This document shows positions 25,477 to 33,812 of a stretch of DNA of 64,000 nucleotides, one piece after another (within the stretch, counting starts at the first letter, position 1; each line of letters opens with the position of its first letter). Origin of the DNA: Gp6-AA40 sp035649635 (GTDB lineage: Bacteria; Acidobacteriota; Vicinamibacteria; Vicinamibacterales; UBA2999); contig DASRJE010000228.1 of assembly GCA_035649635.1 (NCBI GenBank), positions 1-64,000 of the forward strand. The letters run 5' to 3'. Under the pieces are notes generated by a model. That model searched no databases and had not been told where the DNA came from. It saw only the letters and a list, made by a program, of their open reading frames with translations. A program made the translations under genes and the position numbers.

Positions 25477-25612
25477 CAAGTTCCCTGTTCCACGTTCCAG
25501 GTTCCGGGTTCGTGTTCCGAGTTCGGCGCAACCCCCGAACCTTGAACCCCGAACCTCGAACCCGGAACCTGAACGCTGAACCCGAACCTGGAACTCGGAA
25601 CCCGGAACCGTA
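25477..25612. repeat. Heptanucleotide hairpin tract R4 (CCGAACC/GGTTCGG dialect)
   Basis: The left arm is made of GTTCC units (AAGTTCC, CTGTTCC, ACGTTCC, AGGTTCC, GGGTTCG). The right arm is CCGAACC, TTGAACC, CCGAACC, TCGAACC, CGGAACC and similar. The arms are complementary over roughly 55 bases each. It ends 4 bases from the stop codon of the beta-barrel gene (25616) and borders the truncated PQQ gene on the other side. Confidence 0.85.
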
Positions 25613-25615
25613 CCG

Positions 25616-26398
25616 TCAGAATCGCATTCTCAGTCCCCCGCCGACCTGCAAGCCTCCGGCTTTGACGTCGCCCGTCCCTGAAGGCAGAGTCATTTCCACC
25701 GTTGCGCCGGAGTACTGCGCGGTGCCGCCGACGCCGACGTTGGGGGTGAAGAAGTACGCGACATCGCCGCCGACGTTGACGCCCACGGCGGATTCCGACT
25801 GGCTCGCGGCCACGGCACGCGTGAACGTGGCCGTGTCGAACGGGTACAACTCCGAGTACTCGAAGTCGTTGACGATGTCCTGCTCGAGTTTGAAGAACGA
25901 TGGCCCGCCGAAAATGGTGAGGAGCATCTTGTCGCTCACGGGCACGAGCCACCTCGCCTGGATGTGCACTGCCGTCTCGCTTCTATCGCCGTCGAATTCG
26001 CCGGTCACGGAACGCGGCTGGTTGAAGAAGAACGGATGCGGCACCTGCGCATCGATCGTTGTCGTGGTGGACGCGGAGAACAGGGTCAAACCGGCTCCGA
26101 GCGCCAGGTTTTTCCACACCAGGAAGGAGCCCGATGCGTCGAAGGCCAGTCCGCCGCCCACGTCGTACGACGTCTCGAGCCGTCCGTTCTCGACGTTCCT
26201 GCGAATCGTCGCCGTGTCGGTGAAGTCGTTCGAGTTGACCTGGAACAGCACGCCGGCCGAAAAGAACACGCGCTCGGTGACCGTTGAAGGCGGCGCGGGG
26301 CGAGCTACAGGCCGCGTCTGAGCTTCAGCGGCGCCGCAGAGGGCAAACGTCAGGCTTACACACAGAAAGGCACGCGACTTCATGAGCATTTTCCTCAA
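25616..26398 (-). CDS. Outer-membrane beta-barrel protein
   Basis: 260 residues with a signal peptide (cleavage after CGAAEAQ, about residue 27). Alternating strands such as RVFFSAGVLFQV, ETSYDVGGGLAFDASGSFLVWKNLALGAGLTLF, VHIQARWLVPV and AVGVNVGGDVAYFFTPNVGVGGTAQYSG follow. It ends in GLRMRF, the terminal Phe of BAM-inserted barrels. It could be an OmpA/OmpW-like barrel or porin of about 10-12 strands. The ATG overlaps the protease stop by four bases (ATGA), so it is translated with that gene. Confidence 0.8.
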   Translation of the reverse strand: MRKMLMKSRAFLCVSLTFALCGAAEAQTRPVARPAPPSTVTERVFFSAGVLFQVNSNDFTDTATIRRNVENGRLETSYDVGGGLAFDASGSFLVWKNLALGAGLTLFSASTTTTIDAQVPHPFFFNQPRSVTGEFDGDRSETAVHIQARWLVPVSDKMLLTIFGGPSFFKLEQDIVNDFEYSELYPFDTATFTRAVAASQSESAVGVNVGGDVAYFFTPNVGVGGTAQYSGATVEMTLPSGTGDVKAGGLQVGGGLRMRF

Positions 26399-28032
26399 TT
26401 GACGCCGACAGCGGTCCAGGCTTGCGTGATCGCCTGCGCTGCCGCGCTGTTTGCCCCGTAGAGGTCGCGCGCCGCTTGAATCGTTGCCGCTCGCGCAGTG
26501 GAGAAATTGGCCGACGCGGGGAGCAGGAAGGCGAAGGCACGGTAGAAGGACTTTTCGATCTGCTCGCGATTGGCTGCGCCGACACCCTGCACCGTGATGC
26601 CCGAGACCCGATTACGGCCTCCTTCGATCGCAAGGTAGAAGGCATGAGACGGGATCGTCGAGTTGATGTGCACTCCGCCATCGTCCTCAGGACCCGTGAA
26701 TCTCAGGCTGTAGTGATCGGGGTCGCCGAATGCGATCGGGTTACTGAGCGATCGGATCCCGCTGAGGCCACCGCCAACGGCGCGAAAGCTGTCCTCGCCG
26801 ATCAGGTAGTCGGCTTGCCCGATCCCCGCGCCGACGGGCTGAAAGAAAAATTCGGCGGACGTCCCCATCATGTCGGAGAAGGCTTCGTTGAGGGCGCCGG
26901 GCTCGTTCGTCGGGAGTAGGTTGGACGTCGCGCTCGTCACACCGTGTGTGAGCTCGTGCGCAACGATGTCGAGCGATCCAGCAAGCGGGTTGATGTTCAG
27001 CCCTGGGAAGAGGCCGGGCGGCACGCCGTTGCCGAAGAACATGACGCCAATGGCGCCGGGCCCGCAGTCAGGACACCAGAACGCATTGACGGCTAAATCG
27101 AACCACTCCGGAGGCAGCGTGACCGCGTCCTGTTGACTGACGGCATTGATCAGCGAGATCAAGGGACGATCGCGATTGTCCAATCCACGGCGGCCATGCC
27201 GCTTGAAGTAGTAGTCGTAGGTCCAGCCGACCAACGCATGAGCGTCGACGGCCGAGACGTCGGTCCAGTTGTTATCGGTATCGGAGGCGACGTCTGACAA
27301 GAAGAGCGGCGCGCCAAACAACACGTCGAGCGCGCGGATCTTGTTGTTTCGCATGTCAAACGTCAACAACACCGGCGGGCGTATCGGATCATCGGCCAGA
27401 TACACGCCGCCCTGAAGCCGGACCGACATTTTCTTCGTGTCACCGATTACCCCACGGCCCGTGCCAATCGACGCCTGTTTGCGAATCGACGAGTAGCGGA
27501 GCAGTTCGGCGCCGGTGCGAGCGTCGATGAAGACGCGGAATACCTGGTTCGAGCTTGCGACCACGCTGGTGTAGGCGAGGCGAGGCTCACCGCTCTCCTG
27601 CCTGAGCACCACGAGAGTCAGTGGGCGCAGTAACGCCGCGCCTGACGCCGCACGCGAGAGCAGGAGTTGCGACGCGGCGTCGACGGTCATTCCCGGCTGG
27701 GTGTCGAGATCGAGTTGGGTCGACAGATCGCCGAAGATCGACACCGGCACGCCGCGGTCCAAATCTCGCACGACCTCGGCGCCCCACACGGGCACACCTT
27801 GGTAGTACTGCTGCAGCCGCTCGACGGTGCGAGAAGGAACCGACGGATCCTGCGTCGCCTGCTCGACGCGCAGAGCGCCAGCGCGCTCTTGCGCGGTGAC
27901 GAACTGATCCCAGACGCGGAGGTCGTTGCCAGTTGCGTTGAACCTCAGCGTCGACGACTGTTGTGCTGACCCGACATCGAGTGAAATGGACAGTGTCGCC
28001 GCGGCCACAACCATGGCCATCACGCGTTTCAT
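26395..28032 (-). CDS. M4 family (thermolysin-like) metallopeptidase, exported
   Basis: 545 residues: signal peptide 1-23, FTP/PepSY-type propeptide to about 190, catalytic domain after it. The zinc site is complete: HELTH at 359-363 and the third ligand Glu383 in GALNEAFSDMMG. VQGVGAANREQIEKSFYRAFAFLLP near the end belongs to the M4 C-terminal helical lobe, with the catalytic His in DDGGVHINSTIPSHAFYLA. It would be secreted as a zymogen and degrade proteins outside the cell. ATG 28032; downstream barrel gene overlaps. Confidence 0.93.
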   Translation of the reverse strand: MKRVMAMVVAAATLSISLDVGSAQQSSTLRFNATGNDLRVWDQFVTAQERAGALRVEQATQDPSVPSRTVERLQQYYQGVPVWGAEVVRDLDRGVPVSIFGDLSTQLDLDTQPGMTVDAASQLLLSRAASGAALLRPLTLVVLRQESGEPRLAYTSVVASSNQVFRVFIDARTGAELLRYSSIRKQASIGTGRGVIGDTKKMSVRLQGGVYLADDPIRPPVLLTFDMRNNKIRALDVLFGAPLFLSDVASDTDNNWTDVSAVDAHALVGWTYDYYFKRHGRRGLDNRDRPLISLINAVSQQDAVTLPPEWFDLAVNAFWCPDCGPGAIGVMFFGNGVPPGLFPGLNINPLAGSLDIVAHELTHGVTSATSNLLPTNEPGALNEAFSDMMGTSAEFFFQPVGAGIGQADYLIGEDSFRAVGGGLSGIRSLSNPIAFGDPDHYSLRFTGPEDDGGVHINSTIPSHAFYLAIEGGRNRVSGITVQGVGAANREQIEKSFYRAFAFLLPASANFSTARAATIQAARDLYGANSAAAQAITQAWTAVGVN

Positions 28033-28147
28033 AGACGCTCCAGGAGGTAAGACTTCCCTATCTTATCGGGTCGTTACCGCACGAAGCGCAGGAGCCAGAC
28101 ATGGCCTCGACCGGGCACGAGCGAGCAGTAGAGTAAAATCGCGGCTC

Positions 28148-29431
28148 GTGAGTACACCGCTCGAAGTCGGTCATCGTGCGCTTCACCGTGAAACCGTGTC
28201 GGATCTGCCATGGTATCGGCAGGTCACGCGCGAGCAATGGCGAGCGTTCTGGGCAGTCTTCCTGGGCTGGGTGGTCGATTCATTCGACTTCAACATCCTC
28301 GCCTTCATCATCATCGACATCCAACAGAGCTTCACAGTCGATCGCGCGCTCGCCGGGCTTCTCGGCACGGTGACACTGATCATGCGGCTCGTCGGCGGCA
28401 CGATCGCCGGCACGGCCGCCGACCGGTGGGGACGCAAGCTTCCCTTGATGCTATCGGTGTTGTGGTTTTCGATCTTTGCGTTCCTGAGTGGGTTCTCCAC
28501 GTCCTACGCCATGCTGTTCGCGCTGCGGGCCCTCTTTGGGTTGGGCATGGGCGGCGAATGGGCGGCCGGCATGCCGCTCGTGTTCGAGCACTGGCCCGCC
28601 AAGTTCCGGGGCCTGGCCTCGGGCCTGATGTTGGGTGGCTGGTACTGGGGATACCTGCTGGCCGCGGTGACATTCCAATTCGTCTACCCACTCTTCAACG
28701 AGACACCTGATCTCGCCTGGCGCGTCATGTTCTGGGTCGCCATCGTCCCGGCTCTCTTCACGTTGTGGATTCGCGCCCGCGTTCCCGAGAGTCCGATCTG
28801 GCTGGAGCGTTCCAAGAAGCCGACGACGTCAACGCGCAAGCTGTCGGTCGGGCGAATTTTCCAACGCGATCTGATCGGCACCACCGTCCACACGACGCTG
28901 GTGATCGGGTCGTTCATGTGCATCTACTACTCGGTCAACTACTGGTATCCGACGTTCCTGCGCGACACCGGTCGAACCACGCTGCCCTACCTGGCAGCGT
29001 TCAATATCGGCGCCATCGCCGGCACTGCCATCTGGGGCCGGCTCTCGGAAACGCGTCTCGGGCGCCGCGGTGCCGCGACGATCACGATGATCCTGGGCAT
29101 CGCGTCGCTGCCCTTCTATCTCCATGCGACGGACTCGCTGACACTGGGACTTGGCGCGTTGATGATGGGGTTCTTCGGCATGGGCATCTGGGGCATGGCG
29201 CCCGCCTACAGCAACGAACGCTTCCCCACGGACGTACGCGGCGTTGGCGCCGGGTTCTGCTACCACGCGGCCGCGGCCATCGGTGCCTTGATGCCGTACG
29301 TGCTCGGCGCACTGCAGGACCAGGGATTCAAACTCGTCAACGCCATGAGTGCCGCCATGGTGCTCTCCGGCCTCACCGCTATGATCATCTGGCTCGGCCC
29401 GGAGACGCGTGGACGGGATATTCACACGTAG
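28148..29431 (+). CDS. MFS transporter (aromatic acid/sialate:H+ symporter type)
   Basis: 427 residues with 12 predicted helices. The first loop has GTAADRWGRKLPLM, the MFS G-x-x-x-D-R-x-G-R-K/R motif, and helix 1 ends with DSFDFNILAF, where the DxxD/F region resembles organic-acid symporters (AAHS, NanT). The central loop and the second-half motif GRLSETRLGRRGA are present. Substrate is not known; an organic acid is likely. GTG at 28148 is chosen; GTG at 28196 (MSDLPWYRQ) is possible. It is divergent from the protease operon and followed by repeat R5. Confidence 0.85.
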   Translation: MSTPLEVGHRALHRETVSDLPWYRQVTREQWRAFWAVFLGWVVDSFDFNILAFIIIDIQQSFTVDRALAGLLGTVTLIMRLVGGTIAGTAADRWGRKLPLMLSVLWFSIFAFLSGFSTSYAMLFALRALFGLGMGGEWAAGMPLVFEHWPAKFRGLASGLMLGGWYWGYLLAAVTFQFVYPLFNETPDLAWRVMFWVAIVPALFTLWIRARVPESPIWLERSKKPTTSTRKLSVGRIFQRDLIGTTVHTTLVIGSFMCIYYSVNYWYPTFLRDTGRTTLPYLAAFNIGAIAGTAIWGRLSETRLGRRGAATITMILGIASLPFYLHATDSLTLGLGALMMGFFGMGIWGMAPAYSNERFPTDVRGVGAGFCYHAAAAIGALMPYVLGALQDQGFKLVNAMSAAMVLSGLTAMIIWLGPETRGRDIHT

Positions 29432-29534
29432 GTCAAGAGTAAAAGGTCAAAAGTCAGGTCAAACGTGACAGGAGCCAAGTACTAGGTACTAGGTGCCAGG
29501 TCCAACGTTCAAGGTTCAAGGCCAAGTCTAAGTC
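29431..29534. repeat. Heptanucleotide tract R5 (GGTCAAA/GGTTCAAGG dialect)
   Basis: It begins right at the MFS stop codon. Units such as GGTCAAG, AGTAAAA, GGTCAAA, AGTCAGG, TCAAACG run into ACTAGGTACTAGGTGCCAGGT and CAAGGTTCAAGG. Mostly one orientation, with a weak fold-back. It reaches to within 6 bases of the next ATG, so it also forms that gene's leader. Confidence 0.7.
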
Positions 29535-29539
29535 GAGCC

Positions 29540-30328
29540 ATGACAGCTGTGCACGAAGTCTATGCCGTCCGTTACGCGCATCACGACCGACCGAAGCACG
29601 AAAACTACATCGGCGGTGATCCGCACGACACCAATGAGCCGCTCGCGTACTTCGTGTGGGTGATCAAGGGGCCGCACAGCACCTTCGTCATGGACACCGG
29701 CTTTGATCCGGCGATGGCCGCCAAACGCGGTCGCGTCATCGTCAAGCCGGTTGCCGAAGGGTTGAAGGCGATCGGCGTCGATGCCGAACAGGTCACCGAC
29801 GTCATCATCAGCCACTTGCACTACGACCATTCCGGCAACCACGACCTCTTTCCACGAGCGCGATACCACCTTCAGGATCGCGAAATGGCGTACGGGACCG
29901 GACGCTGCATGTGTCACGCGCACCAGCGCATTCCGTTCGAGGTGGACGATGTGGTCGCGATGGTCCGGAAAGTGTTCGACGGGCGCGTGGTCTTTCACGA
30001 CGGCGTCGACTCGCTCGTTCCGGGCGTCACACTGCACCACATTGGCGGACACTCAAAGGGACTGCAGTGTGTTCGCGTCAATACACGACGCGGACATGTC
30101 GTGCTCGCTGCTGATGCCACGCACCTGTATTCACACGTGAACGAAGGGCGCGTGTTTCCGATTACGTATAGCGTCGCCGAGACGCTCGAAGGCTACGCCA
30201 CTCTGAAGAAGCTGGCCGACTCACCAGACCACATCATCCCGGGGCACGATCCGCTGGTCCTCGAGCGCTATCCCGCTGCAAAAACGGGGCTGGACAATTG
30301 GGTCGTCGACCTCACGGCAGGCCGATAA
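29540..30328 (+). CDS. N-acyl homoserine lactonase-like metallo-beta-lactamase-fold hydrolase
   Basis: 262 residues, no signal peptide. The dinuclear zinc motif is HLHYDHSGN (His92, His94, Asp96, His97), followed by GGHSKG, a bridging Asp in LAADATHLY and a late His in IIPGHDP. The pattern matches AiiA/AttM-type lactonases, which open AHL lactone rings and quench quorum sensing. Many proteins in this subfamily act on other lactones, and no quorum-sensing genes are in the window. ATG 29540. Confidence 0.82.
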   Translation: MTAVHEVYAVRYAHHDRPKHENYIGGDPHDTNEPLAYFVWVIKGPHSTFVMDTGFDPAMAAKRGRVIVKPVAEGLKAIGVDAEQVTDVIISHLHYDHSGNHDLFPRARYHLQDREMAYGTGRCMCHAHQRIPFEVDDVVAMVRKVFDGRVVFHDGVDSLVPGVTLHHIGGHSKGLQCVRVNTRRGHVVLAADATHLYSHVNEGRVFPITYSVAETLEGYATLKKLADSPDHIIPGHDPLVLERYPAAKTGLDNWVVDLTAGR

Positions 30329-30336
30329 CCGCATAT

Positions 30337-30483
30337 CGATTTTCGGATCTTTGATTGTTGAATCGTTGTTGATTGGGGATTGCTGATCATTGATTATCCG
30401 GGATTGAGCACCAGCGGCGAATCACCAATCGATAATCCTCAATCTCCAAGGAATCAATAATCAAAAATCCGCAAAATCAAGAA
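30337..30483. repeat. Heptanucleotide hairpin tract R6 (GATTGTTG dialect)
   Basis: Left arm: TTTGATTGTTGAATCGTTGTTGATTGGGGATT. Right arm: the complement, AATCACCAATCGATAATCCTCAATC and AATCAATAATCAAAAATC. It fills the convergent gap between the lactonase stop (8 bases away) and the VapC stop (6 bases away). Confidence 0.8.
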
Positions 30484-30489
30484 TGTCGT

Positions 30490-30909
30490 TTATCGGCTGG
30501 CATCGTGGACGCGAACGTTGCCCGTCTCGGACGCATACTCGAGGATCTGTCGATCCGCGGTAACAAAGACCGCATCGAGATGGCGAGCCGTCGAGACCAG
30601 CAGGCGGTCGAGGGGATCGGCCAGCGCCGTGCGTGGGATCGATCCGGCATCCACCGCCACGGAAGAGGTCAATTCGGCGACGCGGACACCGGCGGCGCCA
30701 AGTGAATCACCCACCCACTGCTCGAGTGGCCGCGCCAGCCGAAGCCGTCCTGACCTATGTAGCGCGGACAACTCGAAAATTGTGACGGGCGAGACGCGAA
30801 TCGCCTCCCTCGCCTCGGCCTTGAGCAGGAGCAATCGCGAGCGTGGACCAACCCGGCTCGTATCGCCGTTCGCACTCCAGACCCAGACGTGCGTATCGAG
30901 CAGTAACAC
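30490..30909 (-). CDS. VapC-type PIN-domain toxin
   Basis: 139 residues. LLLDTHVWVW holds the first catalytic Asp (residue 5). VSPVTIFELSALHRSGRL has the conserved Glu. ADPLDRLLVSTARHLDAVFVTADRQIL provides the two later Asp positions. VapC proteins are Mg2+-dependent ribonucleases that cut tRNA or rRNA. The gene begins 4 bases after the antitoxin ends, the normal antitoxin-toxin order. All key acids are present, so it looks active, unlike the remnant at 2861. Confidence 0.88.
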   Translation of the reverse strand: MLLLDTHVWVWSANGDTSRVGPRSRLLLLKAEAREAIRVSPVTIFELSALHRSGRLRLARPLEQWVGDSLGAAGVRVAELTSSVAVDAGSIPRTALADPLDRLLVSTARHLDAVFVTADRQILEYASETGNVRVHDASR

Positions 30910-30912
30910 GAC

Positions 30913-31188
30913 TTACACGTCGACGTCGTACTTGCCGTCGATCGGATCAAACGGGCGCTCGTACTTCAACACCGTGCCCTTCAGAGCGCCGAAGAACGAG
31001 GGTCGAGTCCCCTCTGTAAACGGAACGAGTTTGGCGACGGGTTTCCCGTGTTTGGTCACGACGTACTCGACGCCCGTTTCGCGAACGCGATCCATCAACT
31101 CCAGACATCGGGCCTTGAACTCAGCCGCCGCATAGTGCGCGGATCGCTTCCGCGGCGGCCGTGCCCTGGCAGGCGGCTTCTTCGACAT
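30913..31188 (-). CDS. Phd/YefM-type antitoxin
   Basis: 91 residues from ATG 31188 (MSKKPPARARPP). A basic N-terminal arm leads to the Phd fold: HYAAAEFKARCLELMDRVRETGVEYVVTKHGKPVAKLVPF, which binds operator DNA. The tail GTRPSFFGALKGTVLKYERPFDPIDGKYDVDV is the part that wraps the PIN toxin. The longer frame to 31296 starts inside repeat R7 and is not used. Confidence 0.88.
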   Translation of the reverse strand: MSKKPPARARPPRKRSAHYAAAEFKARCLELMDRVRETGVEYVVTKHGKPVAKLVPFTEGTRPSFFGALKGTVLKYERPFDPIDGKYDVDV

Positions 31189-31235
31189 GACCAGAATATT
31201 ATGACCACTTATCAAGGGGCCCGCGTCAATTCTCG

Positions 31236-31376
31236 AATCGGGATCTGTGATTGTTGAATCGTTGTTAGAGATTTGTGATGGTTGATGGATTGGCACATCG
31301 TCGACGCCAAATCACCAATCAACGATCCTCAATCAACAAGAAATCAACCATCGAAGATCAACATTTCAGAGATTGA
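31236..31376. repeat. Heptanucleotide hairpin tract R7 (GATTGTTG dialect)
   Basis: Left arm: GTGATTGTTGAATCGTTGTTAG...GGTTGATGGATTGG. Right arm: AAATCACCAATCAACGATCCTCAATCAACAAGAAATCAACC. The arms pair around CACATCGTCGACG. It is about 35 bases from the stop of the small gene at 31411 and upstream of the toxin-antitoxin operon. Confidence 0.8.
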
Positions 31377-31410
31377 GTGACGACCCGCGTGACGAAGCGA
31401 GAGCGGAAAA

Positions 31411-31614
31411 CTACGCCACCCGTCGGCTGCGTGGCGGCTGGGCGCTCATCGTTTCGAAGAACTCCAGCATCCGATCCACGGCGCGGCGCGCGGAGGCCGC
31501 CGTCTCAAACACCTGCATCACCGAGCAGTGCTCGTTCTGGATGACCAGGACCCAGCCCCGATCGGTCTGAGCAATGTTGTAGTGAGGTGGGGTCACAGAC
31601 GATGGAGCGGACAT
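31411..31614 (-). CDS. Small hypothetical protein, 67 residues
   Basis: MSAPSSVTPPHYNIAQTDRGWVLVIQNEHCSVMQVFETAASARRAVDRMLEFF has the composition of a small beta-beta-alpha soluble domain: two strands (GWVLVIQNE, CSVMQVFE) and a helix. The tail is basic (PPRSRRVA). No family is recognised. It has no signal and stands alone between R7 and palindrome copy 3. ATG 31614. Confidence 0.5.
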   Translation of the reverse strand: MSAPSSVTPPHYNIAQTDRGWVLVIQNEHCSVMQVFETAASARRAVDRMLEFFETMSAQPPRSRRVA

Positions 31615-31751
31615 GGGTTACAGGTAAGGCAAGACCTATACCGCACCCCGACTTCGCAAAAGTGCCCGGACTCACGGGATTTCTGATTTCACCGGAACGG
31701 CCGGATGACGAGCACAGTGACGGGATATCGGATCTGTGGTTTCGCCAGGGC

Positions 31752-31783
31752 GGCGGGTCTTGAAGAATAAGACCAGCCCTACG
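31752..31783. repeat. GGCGGGTC-family palindrome, copy 3
   Basis: GGCGGGTCTTG, a loop AAGAATAA, then GACCAGCCCTACG: the arms pair with one mismatch. It lies 20-50 bases from the stop of the fumarase beta gene (31805), again at a gene 3' end. Confidence 0.6.
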
Positions 31784-31804
31784 AAGACTCCCGTTAGCCT
31801 ATCT

Positions 31805-32371
31805 TCACGGTTCCGTTCGCCACTGCATCCGAGCCGTATCGTGCAGGTTGTGTCCGAGACGATCGATGATGACGATCGCTGGAAAAGCAGTCAATTCGAG
31901 CTCGAACAGAGCCTCGGGACCGAGGTCCTGGTATGCGACGACCTGGGCTTCGTGAATCTGCTTGGCCAGCAACGCGCCGAGACCGCCAATCGCCGCCAGG
32001 TACACCGCTCCATGCTCTGTGAATGCAGTCATGTCCGCGTCGTGAAGCTCGCCTTTGCCGATGATGGCGCGCACACCTGCCGAGAACAACGCGGGCAGGT
32101 AACGCCCCATCCGCGCCGTTGTCGTTGGACCCGCCGATCCGATCACCTGGCCGGGTTTGGCGGGTGAAGGTCCAACCGCGTACATGATTCGATGCTCGAG
32201 CGAGACCGGCGGCGTTTCTCGTTGTCCGAGCGCGTATGCGAGCCGCGCCGCGCTGGCGTCTCGAAGCGTCAACACGCGTCCGCTCAGCTCGACGGCATCA
32301 CCAGCGCGGAGTGTCGCCAATTCAGCGTCAGGCGCGGTGTGCTGCCACTCGATTCTGCGCGGGTTGCTCAT
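31805..32371 (-). CDS. Class I fumarate hydratase, beta (C-terminal) subunit
   Basis: 188 residues. LRAGDAVELSGRVLTLRDASAARL, GPSPAKPGQVIGSAGPTTTARM, KGELHDADMTAFTEHGAVYLAAIGG and the final AFPAIVIIDRLGHNLHD are diagnostic of the class I fumarase/L-tartrate dehydratase C-terminal swivelling domain. It works with the alpha subunit at 32963-33811. Class I fumarases also interconvert mesaconate and (S)-citramalate, which may be relevant here. Its ATG overlaps the PH gene stop by four bases. Confidence 0.92.
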   Translation of the reverse strand: MSNPRRIEWQHTAPDAELATLRAGDAVELSGRVLTLRDASAARLAYALGQRETPPVSLEHRIMYAVGPSPAKPGQVIGSAGPTTTARMGRYLPALFSAGVRAIIGKGELHDADMTAFTEHGAVYLAAIGGLGALLAKQIHEAQVVAYQDLGPEALFELELTAFPAIVIIDRLGHNLHDTARMQWRTEP

Positions 32372-32826
32372 CGACGCGCGCTGAGCGCGTTCAGCGCGGC
32401 GACGAATTTCTCAGGCTCCGACGGACTGAGGAGCACGCCATATCCCTCCGTCGTCGGGACATACACCGCCTTGCTGCGATCGGTGAGATACAAGAGCGCG
32501 CGATCGCCGTTGCGAAGACGGAACCAGCCAGCCTGGTAGCCGGGAAAACCTGTGCCCATCGTCCGGCGGCGTGGTGTCAGCTCCGGCGACACTGCAAAGT
32601 CGATTCGCCTGGCCATGCCTCGCACGAGTTGGTTCGCCGGAATCAAGCGGCCGTACCAATCACCGCGAAGGCGAAGCCCGTCGGACGACAGTTCGAACGT
32701 GGCCGATCGTGCGCTGGTGATGCTGGCCCACAGGATGCCGACGACGAGGACGAGCACGAGGAGCGGGATGAGGCCGATGAGCCACAGGAACTTCGTGTCC
32801 GCCGGTGCGATCGTGAACACCTCCAT
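32368..32826 (-). CDS. Membrane-anchored bacterial PH-domain protein
   Basis: 152 residues. An N-terminal stretch (MEVFTIAPADTK) precedes one strongly hydrophobic segment (FLWLIGLIPLLVLVLVVGILWASI). Then a beta-rich domain follows: SATFELSSDGLRLRGDWYGRLIP, PGYQAGWFRLRNGDRALLYLTDRSKAVYVPT, ending in the helix PSEPEKFVAALNAL. This is the bacterial PH-like fold (bPH). It has no enzymatic motif. It lies between the two fumarase subunit genes and overlaps the beta gene, so it is co-translated; a link to the enzyme is unproven. Confidence 0.75.
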   Translation of the reverse strand: MEVFTIAPADTKFLWLIGLIPLLVLVLVVGILWASITSARSATFELSSDGLRLRGDWYGRLIPANQLVRGMARRIDFAVSPELTPRRRTMGTGFPGYQAGWFRLRNGDRALLYLTDRSKAVYVPTTEGYGVLLSPSEPEKFVAALNALSARR

Positions 32827-32837
32827 GACGTCTCCTT

Positions 32838-32968
32838 AGCCGGCTTGACCGGCCCGATTGCTGACGAATAAGTCAAGCCTTCCCCGGTCAAGACGGCTCC
32901 CCCGCGAAGCGGGGCAAAGCTAACACTGTGACTCTAGCGAGGCAGTCTGAGGCAGCGCCTCGCTAGAG
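32838..32968. repeat. Composite dispersed repeat with GCGAGGC hairpin, copy 2
   Basis: The first part (GCCGGCTTGACC...GTCAAGACGGC) and second part (CTCTAGCGAGGC, 13-base loop, GCCTCGCTAGAG; 32932-32968, 12-base perfect arms) match copy 1 at 6739-6903. The element's edge supplies the TAG stop (32965-32963) of the fumarase alpha gene. Confidence 0.8.
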
Positions 32969-33811
32969 TTGAATCTCCGCGCGCCGGGTGGAATGACAGC
33001 CAAGGTTGACAGCAACCGGCAAGCCCGCGATATGAGTGGGCTGTACCTCGATGTTCACCGCAAGGGCCGTCGTACGTCCACCGAATCCCTGTGGTCCGAT
33101 GCCCAGCCCGTTCACACGCGCGAGTAGATCGCGTTCGAGCTCACAGAGGTCGGGGCGAGGATGTCTTTGATCGATCGGCCGCAATACCGCTCGCTTGGCC
33201 AGAAGAGCCGACCCATCGAACGTGCTGCCGATGCCGACACCAACGATGACCGGTGGACAGGCGTTCGCGCCGGCGCGATCGACGGTCTCGACCACGAAGT
33301 CGCCGATGCCGCGGACGCCGTCCGCGGGCACGAGCATCCTGAGCGCGCTCATGTTTTCGGCGCCGAAGCCTTTCGAGGCGACCGTGAGGCGAATGCGATC
33401 GCCGGGAACGAGGTCGATATGAATCGCGGCCGGCGCCTCGTCGCCGGCCATGCGAAGACGCCGCGCCGGATCGCCGGTCACCGACCAGCGGAGATAGCCA
33501 GCACGAGTGCCGTCTCGAACGCCTTCGTGAATGGCTTGCGTCAGCGGTCCGCCAACGAGGTGGACATCCTGACCGATCTCGAGCAACACGACGGCGACGC
33601 CGCTGTCCTGACAGACGGGAACACGCTCGGCAGCAGCGACCTCGTAATTTCGAACGAGCTGCTCGAGTGTCTGTCGTCCCAGGGGCGAAGGCTCTGAAGC
33701 TATCGCGGCTTTCAACGCGTCGAGCACATCGGAAGGGATAACGTAGTTTGCCTCGACGAGCAGTCGCGCCACCGACTCGCGGACGAGAGCAACGTCGACG
33801 TCACGGATCAC
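32963..33811 (-). CDS. Class I fumarate hydratase, alpha (N-terminal) subunit
   Basis: 282 residues from GTG 33811. The three [4Fe-4S] ligands are visible: Cys67 (RVPVCQDSGV), Cys185 (NACPPVIVGVGIGSTFDG) and Cys272 (NLGCHSTRR). The family motifs KGFGAEN and GIGPQGFGGRTTAL are intact. With the beta subunit it hydrates fumarate to malate or, in some bacteria, mesaconate to (S)-citramalate. It begins right after the MaoC stop, so MaoC, both fumarase subunits and the PH protein look like one transcription unit. Confidence 0.93.
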   Translation of the reverse strand: MIRDVDVALVRESVARLLVEANYVIPSDVLDALKAAIASEPSPLGRQTLEQLVRNYEVAAAERVPVCQDSGVAVVLLEIGQDVHLVGGPLTQAIHEGVRDGTRAGYLRWSVTGDPARRLRMAGDEAPAAIHIDLVPGDRIRLTVASKGFGAENMSALRMLVPADGVRGIGDFVVETVDRAGANACPPVIVGVGIGSTFDGSALLAKRAVLRPIDQRHPRPDLCELERDLLARVNGLGIGPQGFGGRTTALAVNIEVQPTHIAGLPVAVNLGCHSTRRAEIQL

Positions 33812-33812
33812 T

